The notes under the pieces were generated by a model that was not told the origin of the DNA, did not search any database, and saw nothing but the letters and a program-made list of their open reading frames with translations. Of a DNA stretch of 45,579 bases, positions 16,528-23,231 are shown in pieces. The number at the start of each line of letters is the position of its first letter. Position 1 is the first letter of the stretch. Source of the DNA: Collinsella sp. (GTDB lineage Bacteria; Actinomycetota; Coriobacteriia; Coriobacteriales; Coriobacteriaceae); assembly GCA_019419585.1 (NCBI GenBank), contig DXZQ01000022.1, positions 1-45,579 on the forward strand. Direction: 5' to 3'. The position numbers were made by a program, and so were the translations under genes.

Positions 16528-17448
16528 CTATGCTTTCGTGTTGGCGCGCGACAAGTCGCGATGGGAAATGCTCACGTGATACTGGGCGCCTTCCAAATAA
16601 CGTGCCGTGGCCTCGGCGATGGCAACGCTGCGGTGCTGACCGCCCGTGCAACCGATGGCAATAGAAAGCTGCGGCTTGCCCTCTGCGATATAACCGGGCA
16701 TGACCGTATCGAGCAGTTGCGTCCAGGCCTTCCAGAACTCCTGCGTCTTGGGATGGTCCAGAACAAAGTCGGAGACTTTCTTATCGAGACCGGTCATGGT
16801 GCGCATCTCGGGATCGTAGAACGGATTGGGCAGGAAGCGAACGTCGATCATAATGTCCGCCTCGACGGGCATACCGTGCTTAAAGCCAAACGAGAACACG
16901 TGAACGTCCATGAGCTGCTGGTCGGACAACTCGGAGAACGCCATGCGCAATTTGTTGCGCAGCGCAGAGGTGCGCAGGCGGCTCGTGTCGATGATCATAT
17001 CGGCTCGATCGCGCACACCCTGCAGCTGCAGGCGCTCGCGCTGAATCGCATCGGCCGTAGTCTCCCCCGGCTTGGCAATGGGATGACGGCGGCGATTTTC
17101 GCTGTAGCGACGAATCAGTACCTCGTCAGAAGCCTCCAGGAACACGATGTCGCAGCTCATCTCGCGCTCTTCGAGCGCGGCGACCGCATCGAGCAACTCG
17201 TCAAACAGTCCCTGGCTACGCAAATCGCAGGTGACGGCGAGATGCCTGCCCACGCCCGTATTGATACCGACGAGCTCGGCAAGCTGGGCGATCAGACGCG
17301 GAGGCAGGTTATCGATGCAAAAATAGCCCATGTCCTCGAACACGTGCATGGCCTGCGTGCGGCCCGATCCGGACATTCCGGTGATGATGACGATATCGGG
17401 GATGCGCTCCGAGCGCTCCGCCGCATCCATGGCATCTCCCTTTTGCAT
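16528..17448 (-). CDS. rapZ: RapZ/YvcJ-family nucleotide-binding protein
   Basis: 306 residues from ATG 17448 with GGGAGG upstream; the in-frame ATG 17430 (MDAAERS) also has a good site (AAGGGAG). The N-terminal P-loop reads GMSGSGRT (24-31), with Arg in place of the usual Lys, which I recall as common in actinobacterial members. FEDMGYFCIDNLPP and the C-terminal GCTGGQHRSVAIAE are family signatures. E. coli RapZ is an RNase adaptor controlling GlmS RNA; the actinobacterial role is not settled. A terminator-like hairpin lies just upstream. Confidence 0.93.
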   Translation of the reverse strand: MQKGDAMDAAERSERIPDIVIITGMSGSGRTQAMHVFEDMGYFCIDNLPPRLIAQLAELVGINTGVGRHLAVTCDLRSQGLFDELLDAVAALEEREMSCDIVFLEASDEVLIRRYSENRRRHPIAKPGETTADAIQRERLQLQGVRDRADMIIDTSRLRTSALRNKLRMAFSELSDQQLMDVHVFSFGFKHGMPVEADIMIDVRFLPNPFYDPEMRTMTGLDKKVSDFVLDHPKTQEFWKAWTQLLDTVMPGYIAEGKPQLSIAIGCTGGQHRSVAIAEATARYLEGAQYHVSISHRDLSRANTKA

Positions 17449-17460
17449 GTGCTGCCTCCC

Positions 17461-17499
17461 AAAAACAAGCGCGGGACCCAGCAACCCGGATCCCGCGCG
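17461..17499 (-). terminator. Terminator of the nan island, directly upstream of rapZ
   Basis: The minus strand stem GCGCGGGA / TCCCGCGC (with inner TCC/GGG extension) is followed by TTGTTTTT. The T-run abuts the rapZ ribosome binding site. A TATACT hexamer at 17517-17522 lies upstream of the hairpin, so the structure could also act as an attenuator in a rapZ leader. Confidence 0.85.
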
Positions 17500-17549
17500 G
17501 TCAATTGCCTTTATTGAGTATACCGCCCCGAGCGGATACGAGGCCTGTC

Positions 17550-18236
17550 TTACGCCTCAAGCGCAGCCTTGAACCAACTTGTAATACTCGTGGGGTGCGT
17601 GATGGCGGTGCCGACGACAACGGCCCAGGCGCCAGCATCGATCGCGGCGCGAGCCTCCTCGGGCGTATGCACGCGACCCTCGCAAATGATGGGAAGGCCG
17701 GGGAATTCCTCGGTCGCCTGACGCAGGAGCGGCAGGTCGGGGCCATCGGCCATGGTGCAGTCGATGGCGGCGACACCGTGAGAGAGCGTGGTGGATACCA
17801 GGTCGAAGCCCATATCAACCGCACGGCGAATGTCCTCGATGGTGGCACAATCCGCCATCAGGAGCACACCCTCCTCGTGCAGCGGACGGAAGGTATCCTC
17901 GACCGTCTTGCCATCGGGGCGCGGACGATCGGTGGCGTCAATCGCCACGATATCGGCACCGGCAGCAACGCAGGCGCGGGCGTGACGCAGCGTCGGCGTG
18001 ATGTAGACGCCCTCGTGTCCATCCTTCCACAGGCCGATAACAGGAACCTCACAGCGACCCTTAATGGCGGAAATGTCGGCAAGGCCCTGGCAGCGAATGG
18101 CGGCGGCGCCGCCGAGTTCGCAAGCGCGAGACATTTGAGCCATGGTCTCGGGCGTACGAAGCGGCTCGCCCATATACGCCTGAACGCTCACGACGAGCTT
18201 ACCCTTCAGGGATTGAATCAAAGGATCGACGGTCAT
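17550..18236 (-). CDS. nanE: N-acetylmannosamine-6-phosphate 2-epimerase
   Basis: 228 residues, the normal size. It has the TIM-barrel NanE pattern: LVVSVQAYMGEPL at the start, IRCQGLADI, VIGLWKDGHEGVYITPTL with the catalytic Lys, IVAIDATDRPRPDG, LMADCATIEDI and IICEGRVHTPEEA with the catalytic Glu. It converts ManNAc-6-P to GlcNAc-6-P, the last island-specific step of sialic acid catabolism. Gene order, with nanK and a NanA-like aldolase upstream, supports this. A 98-nt palindrome lies between it and nanK. It ends at a strong terminator. Confidence 0.95.
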   Translation of the reverse strand: MTVDPLIQSLKGKLVVSVQAYMGEPLRTPETMAQMSRACELGGAAAIRCQGLADISAIKGRCEVPVIGLWKDGHEGVYITPTLRHARACVAAGADIVAIDATDRPRPDGKTVEDTFRPLHEEGVLLMADCATIEDIRRAVDMGFDLVSTTLSHGVAAIDCTMADGPDLPLLRQATEEFPGLPIICEGRVHTPEEARAAIDAGAWAVVVGTAITHPTSITSWFKAALEA

Positions 18237-18260
18237 AAGGCTGCAACCTTTCTCAAAACA

Positions 18261-18358
18261 GCCTTCTGAGACACCGCACCTTGACGTTCAAACCGTCGCT
18301 CGCGTACCGAAGTACGCTTCGCTCCTCTTTCACGTCAATCTGCGGCACCTCAGAAGGC
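18261..18358. repeat. 98-nt imperfect palindrome between nanK and nanE
   Basis: GCCTTCTGAG (18261-18270) pairs with CTCAGAAGGC (18349-18358). Inside, TTGACGT (18281-18287) pairs with ACGTCAA (18332-18338), and GCGTAC (18302-18307) with GTACGC (18312-18317), flanked by TCGCTC repeats. Its sequence differs from the 125-bp elements at 3623-4053. It fills nearly the whole nanK-nanE gap, so it would form a long hairpin in the operon mRNA. Confidence 0.75.
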
Positions 18359-18375
18359 GCACTTGGTAGTTATGC

Positions 18376-19341
18376 TTACTTCAACGACGCAAGAAGGTGT
18401 TCGGCGGCACCGATAAGCGGCGCGTCGCCCTCCAGAGAACCGATGAGGATCGGCGTGTCCTGAAGCGGGTCGAGCGCCTGGCTGGCATAGCCCTCGTGCA
18501 CCGAATCCTTCCACGTCTGCGAACGCCAATCGGGACCCTGATGAATTACGCCGCCCGAAAGCACGATGACCTCTGGATCCAGAATGTTGGCAAGCGAGCC
18601 CAAGCTGGCGCCCAGCGCAAAGCCGGCGTCATGGATGACCTCGGTCGCCTTTGCGTCGCCCGCGCGGCACAGGTCGTTCACATCGCGACCGACCGAAGGA
18701 CGACTGGGGTCGACGCGGCCAAAGCGCTCATCGTACATACGACCAATGGAAGTGCCCGAAGCAACAGACTCAAGATGGCCGGAACGCCCGCAGGCGCAGG
18801 GAATGCCGGCGGCAGCCGAGCACTCGATGTGGCCCATATGACCGGCAGCACCATGGAAGCCCTGCATCACGCGGCCGTTCTCGACATATGCGCCGCCGAT
18901 GCCCGTACCGATTCCCAGGCACAAGACGGAGAACTTGCCCTTGCCGACGCCCCAGTGGGCCTCGCCCAGAGCATGAGCCTGCACGTCGCCCACAACGGCA
19001 ACGGGAAGACCAAGGTCCTCGCGCAGACGCGGCCCCAACTGAACGCCGGACCAGCCGGGCATAATCTCGTTGGCATACGCGATGGCGCCCGTCTTGGGGT
19101 CGACGACGCCTGCGGCGCCAATGCCGACACCAAGAACCTCGACATCGGGGTTCGCTTCGATGGCGGCCTTAATAGACGCCTCGATGCGCTGGAAAACTGC
19201 CTCGCCACCTTCTTGGGCCTCGGTGGGAACCTCGGCTTCAAAGACCGGATGGGGCACGCTGCCATCAGCCGGGTACTCCATGATGGCAGTCGCAATTTTA
19301 GTTCCGCCGATATCGACAGAGCAGACGTACTTGTTCTCCAT
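18376..19341 (-). CDS. nanK: ROK-family sugar kinase, probable N-acetylmannosamine kinase
   Basis: 321 residues from ATG 19341 (MENKYVCSVDIGGTK), with AAGGAG upstream. The ATP-binding DIGGTKIA (9-16), GIGTGIGGAYV and the ROK zinc region at 167-191 are present. In the CxCGxxGCxE signature the third Cys is His189 (CACGRSGHLE). ManNAc phosphorylation is inferred from its place between a NanA-like aldolase and NanE; by sequence alone it could be a glucokinase-type ROK enzyme. A long hairpin follows, then nanE. Confidence 0.82.
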   Translation of the reverse strand: MENKYVCSVDIGGTKIATAIMEYPADGSVPHPVFEAEVPTEAQEGGEAVFQRIEASIKAAIEANPDVEVLGVGIGAAGVVDPKTGAIAYANEIMPGWSGVQLGPRLREDLGLPVAVVGDVQAHALGEAHWGVGKGKFSVLCLGIGTGIGGAYVENGRVMQGFHGAAGHMGHIECSAAAGIPCACGRSGHLESVASGTSIGRMYDERFGRVDPSRPSVGRDVNDLCRAGDAKATEVIHDAGFALGASLGSLANILDPEVIVLSGGVIHQGPDWRSQTWKDSVHEGYASQALDPLQDTPILIGSLEGDAPLIGAAEHLLASLK

Positions 19342-19442
19342 GTCGCTCTCCTTCGGAGATAAAAACAACTACAGGAAATGCGCCGTCAGGCTAGCCATCA
19401 CAGCGCAGTAAAGGTTTTCCAGGTGTCCGAGATCGCCGAGAA

Positions 19443-19482
19443 ACCGTGTGGCCATTGACCTAATGGGTCATGGCCACACGGT
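19443..19482 (-). terminator. Stem-loop after the NanA-like gene
   Basis: ACCGTGTGGCCA (19443-19454) pairs perfectly with TGGCCACACGGT (19471-19482), with an extra inner TGACC/GGTCA stem. On the minus strand only a short TTT follows. It may be a partial terminator or an mRNA-stabilising element between the aldolase and kinase genes. Confidence 0.6.
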
Positions 19483-19512
19483 TGAACGGCAAGGTCGGGT
19501 GCCTGAGAAGCT

Positions 19513-20433
19513 TTACAGGAGACCGTTGTCCTGGAGGACCTTCTTAATAGCCTCGACGTTCTCGCCGGTCATGGCCTTCACCGGGCGCGGCATGGTCGGG
19601 CTGTCGAAGATACCCATGAGGTTCATAGCGGTCTTGAAGGCGCCGACGCCACCGGCATAGCCCTGGACGCCCGAGGTGACATCCCAGATGTGCGAAATCT
19701 CATTGAGGCGATCCTGCTCGGCCTTGACGGTAGCCCAGTCACCAGCCTGAGCGGCCTTCCACTGGCGCACGTAGCCCTCGGGCTCAACGTTGGCAAGGCC
19801 CGGGACAGAGCCGTCGGCGCCACCGAGGTAAGCGCCGTCGACAACGACCTCGTGACCGGTGAGGATGCTCATCGGATGGCCATTCTTCTCGTTCTCCTGA
19901 ACGAGGTAGCGGAACGAGATGTCATCACCCGAGGAATCCTTGACGCCAGCAAGGACGCCCTCGGCGCCGAGCTTGGCAAGGAGCTTCCAGGGGAGCTTGG
20001 TGTGAACGCACACGGGAATGTCATAGGCAAAGATGGGCAGATCGAGCTCCTCGTGCAGAATGCGGAAGTGCTCCTCGACCTCGGTCATGCCCTGCAGGGC
20101 ATAGAACGGGCAGGTGGCGACGAGGGCATCGGCACCCAGCTCCTGAGCGACCTTACCGTGCTCGATCATGCGCTCGGTCTCGGTATCGATGATGCCGACC
20201 AGAACAGGCACGCGGTGATCGACGATGCGCACGGCCTCGGCGATAATCTGGCGACGGCGCTCGTCGGTGGAGAAGACGACCTCGCCCGAGGATCCCAGGA
20301 AGAACAGGCCATCGACGCCGGCATCGATCATGCGGTTGATGCTGCGCTCAAAGGAGACAACATCGAGCTGGTGATCTTCGGTATCGGGAACAACGACGGG
20401 AGGGATAACGCCGGTGAATTTCTGAGTTGCCAC
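19513..20433 (-). CDS. nanA: DapA/NanA-family class I aldolase, probable N-acetylneuraminate lyase with a divergent pocket
   Basis: 306 residues. The start is GTG at 20433 (VATQKFTGVIPP), because AAGGAG sits 7 nt upstream and the next in-frame starts lie in non-homologous sequence. The family fold is clear: GSSGE (47-51), catalytic Tyr137 in AYDIP and Schiff-base Lys165 in GVKDSSGD, at the same numbers as in E. coli NanA. The NanA sugar-contacting GYDE is replaced by GHEV (193-196), Thr167 by Ser and Ser208 by Gly. Context favours cleavage of sialic acid to ManNAc and pyruvate, but the pocket suggests a variant substrate. A stem-loop follows the gene. Confidence 0.72.
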   Translation of the reverse strand: MATQKFTGVIPPVVVPDTEDHQLDVVSFERSINRMIDAGVDGLFFLGSSGEVVFSTDERRRQIIAEAVRIVDHRVPVLVGIIDTETERMIEHGKVAQELGADALVATCPFYALQGMTEVEEHFRILHEELDLPIFAYDIPVCVHTKLPWKLLAKLGAEGVLAGVKDSSGDDISFRYLVQENEKNGHPMSILTGHEVVVDGAYLGGADGSVPGLANVEPEGYVRQWKAAQAGDWATVKAEQDRLNEISHIWDVTSGVQGYAGGVGAFKTAMNLMGIFDSPTMPRPVKAMTGENVEAIKKVLQDNGLL

Positions 20434-20501
20434 AAGAATCTCCTTAGTTGTCTGGCGGGCGGCCCTATGCCACCCACTCTTGTTGGCAGTGTCCAGGCCG
20501 T

Positions 20502-21353
20502 CTAGGCCAAAGAACACGGGTAGAACGTTTGGTTAAAAAAGTCGATGACTTCGTTTTCGAACGCATTGATGCGCTCATGAGCGTATTTGGCATAGATGAT
20601 ATGCCTCCGGTCACACTCAAGACCGTTGAATACGGCAAACTGGCCCTTGGGATCGCTCACGGCATCCATGAGCGATGTGCCCATGAGCACCGATCCACGC
20701 ACCCGAGACGACAACGCCTCGAGGCCACCGGGAATTGGATTGGCAACCGCCGTGCAGGCGAGGCCCCGCTCGTCCAGAGCAGAAACCGCCAGCGCGACTC
20801 CGCCGCCAAGGCCCTCGCCCCATGCAAAGATGCGGTCGGGGTCCACGCCATCAAGATTGCGCGCCACCTTCGCCATCGCGCAACCCCAACGGACGCGCTT
20901 GACAAAAGCAGGAGAGGCAATCCCCTGCTGCAGCTCGCTGGATCCAATCGCCTCATCGTCCAGCGCAAGCACGGCATATCCCATGGCGGCAAACCTCGTC
21001 ATGTGATGCCATCCACGCACGGGTCGGTCGATGTCGTGAAACATCAGACAGAGCGGCACAAGCTCGGATGCCCGGGCGTGACCTAAGGGCTCAATCAAAC
21101 GGCCGTGTACGACATACCCGCCGAGTTCAAAGGAAACCTCGGAGTAACGCGCGCACGGATTGACGAAATCAATCGCCGTAACAGTCAGGCCGCAAACCTC
21201 AAAGTCCGAGGCGGCTGTCTCTAATTTGGAAACATCCGCAGAAGCATCGCCGCGCCAACCCCGGAAATCAGAGAGCCTTGACGAAACCGTTCCAGGCATC
21301 CCCGCGAGCCTGGGGACAATCAGCTCGTCGACATTGCTCTCGCACTTAGACAT
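20502..21353 (-). CDS. CE7/AXE1-like acetyl esterase homologue lacking the nucleophile (pseudo-esterase)
   Basis: 283 residues, paralogous to the next gene upstream. Aligned by eye, the nucleophile elbow GASQGGG of the neighbour becomes GEGLGGG, so Ser is Gly181 (GGC). Asp230 (GTSLMDAV) and His259 (YAHERI) of the triad remain. The oxyanion-loop HGYPG of the neighbour becomes HDIDR. The protein is also shorter at the N-terminus. It overlaps the intact esterase gene by 8 nt (ATGTCTAA) with GGGAGG upstream, so the two are probably made together. CE7 enzymes assemble as oligomers, so a regulatory or structural partner role is possible. Catalysis is doubtful. Confidence 0.78.
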   Translation of the reverse strand: MSKCESNVDELIVPRLAGMPGTVSSRLSDFRGWRGDASADVSKLETAASDFEVCGLTVTAIDFVNPCARYSEVSFELGGYVVHGRLIEPLGHARASELVPLCLMFHDIDRPVRGWHHMTRFAAMGYAVLALDDEAIGSSELQQGIASPAFVKRVRWGCAMAKVARNLDGVDPDRIFAWGEGLGGGVALAVSALDERGLACTAVANPIPGGLEALSSRVRGSVLMGTSLMDAVSDPKGQFAVFNGLECDRRHIIYAKYAHERINAFENEVIDFFNQTFYPCSLA

Positions 21354-22323
21354 GAGCCTCCCCTCCCTCGCAGAAAAACGGAATGATCATGTCGTCAAAG
21401 TCCTGAATCTCCTCGTGGCCAAAGCCCTCAAAGAACTCGTGTCGCTTCTCACAGGCCAGGTTGTTGTAGACCGCAAACTGCGTCGCCGGCGGGCAGACGA
21501 TATCGGCTGTGCCCGTGCCAAACAGCACGGGGCATTTGACCATGGGGGCAAAGTTCTTGGAATCGAAGTACGCCAGTTTGGCATAGGCCTCTTCAATACG
21601 AGTCGAGTCCTCGTCAAACCAACGCGACCAATAACGCAGGCCCTCATAAGCGATATCGTCGGCATCCAGATCCCAAACAAGGCGGAAATCCGACAGGAAG
21701 GGATAGAGGATGGCGGCACGATTGATAAGCTCGCTATTAAGCGCGCAGGTCGCAATGCCCAAACCGCCGCCCTGTGATGCGCCGTTCACAAATACGCGGG
21801 AAAAATCGATGCCCTCGAGCTCGCGAACAATACGGCACAGAATGCGGATATCCTGGTGCAAGCGGACATAGTAGAGGTTGGCCGGGTCGCCATCGATACC
21901 GGCGACGATATGGCCCGCGACCGTTGTGCCTTCAAATCCACCAATATCCTCGGAGGGGCCACCCTGGCCGGGGCAGTCGAGGGCAATGAGCGCCATGCCC
22001 ATGCCCGCAAACGACGCCTGCTCGAACCAGCTGCGGCTTGCACCCGGATAGCCGTGGAACTGTAACACCAGCGGCACGGGCTCGTCCGAAACCGGCTTGA
22101 GATACTTGGCATGCAGGCGGGCGCCGCACATGCCGGTATACCAGAGGTCAAAAAACTGGCAGGTCGCAGTATCGGCAATCGATGCCGCCTCGACCGCATA
22201 GTCGATCTTGACGGCGTCAGCCTCGGCCATGCGGTCGTTCCAAAAGAGATCGAAATCGGATGGACGGGGCATGGCGCCCCGATAACCACCAAATTGCTGT
22301 TGTAGCTCCTGAGCGCTTGGCAT
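21346..22323 (-). CDS. CE7/AXE1-family acetyl esterase, probable sialate O-acetylesterase role
   Basis: 325 residues from ATG 22323; a TTG 15 nt upstream is possible, and no good ribosome binding site is seen for either. An alpha/beta hydrolase of the acetylxylan esterase / cephalosporin deacetylase family: oxyanion-hole HGYPG (90-94), nucleophile Ser183 in NGASQGGG, Asp274 in GTADIV, His303 in GFGHEE. Family members remove acetyl groups from sugars. Its place between a sialic-acid-type importer and the aldolase suggests de-O-acetylation of imported sialic acid. This is inference, and xylan-derived sugars cannot be excluded. No signal peptide, so it is cytoplasmic. Confidence 0.85.
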   Translation of the reverse strand: MPSAQELQQQFGGYRGAMPRPSDFDLFWNDRMAEADAVKIDYAVEAASIADTATCQFFDLWYTGMCGARLHAKYLKPVSDEPVPLVLQFHGYPGASRSWFEQASFAGMGMALIALDCPGQGGPSEDIGGFEGTTVAGHIVAGIDGDPANLYYVRLHQDIRILCRIVRELEGIDFSRVFVNGASQGGGLGIATCALNSELINRAAILYPFLSDFRLVWDLDADDIAYEGLRYWSRWFDEDSTRIEEAYAKLAYFDSKNFAPMVKCPVLFGTGTADIVCPPATQFAVYNNLACEKRHEFFEGFGHEEIQDFDDMIIPFFCEGGEAHV

Positions 22324-22359
22324 GGCCCGTGAACCCAACCTTTCGAAATCGCAACGGAG

Positions 22360-22387
22360 GTGCGCCCGGCAAGGGAACCGGGCGCAC
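22360..22387 (-). terminator. Stem-loop between transporter and esterase genes
   Basis: GTGCGCCCGG (22360-22369) pairs perfectly with CCGGGCGCAC (22378-22387) around an 8-nt loop. No T-run follows, so it is more likely a processing or stability element than a full terminator. Confidence 0.6.
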
Positions 22388-22403
22388 GGGAGGGAAAGCG
22401 AAC

Positions 22404-23231
22404 CTACTCGCCGAGCTTGGGATGAAGCAGCGACGGCGCAGCGCCGAGCAGCATCTTGGTGTAGGGGTCCTGAGGGTGCTGGAAGACCTGCTTGGCCTCG
22501 CCCTGCTCGACGATCTTGCCGCCATTCATAACGATGATGTCGTCAGAGATATAGCGGACCGTCTGGATGTCATGGCTGATGAACACCATGGCCAGGCCGA
22601 GCTCCTTCTTAAGGTCGGTCAGCAGGTTCAGAATCTGCGCGCGGACCGAAACGTCCAGAGCCGAGGTTGGCTCGTCGGCGATGATGGCATCGGGGTTCAG
22701 CGACAGGGCACGGGCAATTGCGACGCGCTGGCGCTGGCCGCCCGAAAGCTGGCCGGGAAGAACCTCGGCGGCGGAGCTGGGCAGACCGGTGAGCTCCAAG
22801 AGCTCCTTGACGCGCTTCTCCTGCTCGGCCTCGGTACCCAGGTTGTGGACGCGCATGGGGTCGAGCAGCTGCTCGCGAACGACCATGCGGGGGTTGAGCG
22901 CCGTGGCCGGGTTCTGGAACACGACCGAGATGACGCGACCCATGTGGCGACGGTCCTCGGCGGTACGCTTGGTTACGTCCTTGCCCTTAAAGTAGACCTT
23001 GCCGCTCGTGGGGGCCTGCAGGCCGCACATGACGTTGGCGGTGGTGGACTTACCGCAACCGGACTCGCCGACGATGCCGATCGTCTGACCGGGCATGAGC
23101 TTAATCGTTACACCCTGGACGGCGTGAACCAGGTTAGGGTGCAGAATCGAGCCGGTACGGGTCCTAAAGGTGACGTGGACGTCATCAAGGAAGATGATCG
23201 GCTCGACGCCGTTGACTGCGGTCTCGCTCAT
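22404..23231 (-). CDS. ABC transporter ATP-binding protein (OppF/DppF type) of the nan-linked importer
   Basis: 275 residues. Walker A (GIVGESGCGKSTT), Q-loop (VFQNPATALNP), signature LSGGQRQRVAIARAL, Walker B (AIIADEPTSALD) and H-loop (FISHDIQTV) are intact. It is shorter than OppF at 4069-5097: it ends soon after QDPYTKMLLGAAPS, so the cysteine-rich C-terminal extension is missing altogether. It would pair with the ATPase half of the fused protein encoded immediately upstream (stop and start are adjacent). This resembles SatABCD-type sialic acid importers, which use family 5 binding proteins. Confidence 0.9.
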   Translation of the reverse strand: MSETAVNGVEPIIFLDDVHVTFRTRTGSILHPNLVHAVQGVTIKLMPGQTIGIVGESGCGKSTTANVMCGLQAPTSGKVYFKGKDVTKRTAEDRRHMGRVISVVFQNPATALNPRMVVREQLLDPMRVHNLGTEAEQEKRVKELLELTGLPSSAAEVLPGQLSGGQRQRVAIARALSLNPDAIIADEPTSALDVSVRAQILNLLTDLKKELGLAMVFISHDIQTVRYISDDIIVMNGGKIVEQGEAKQVFQHPQDPYTKMLLGAAPSLLHPKLGE

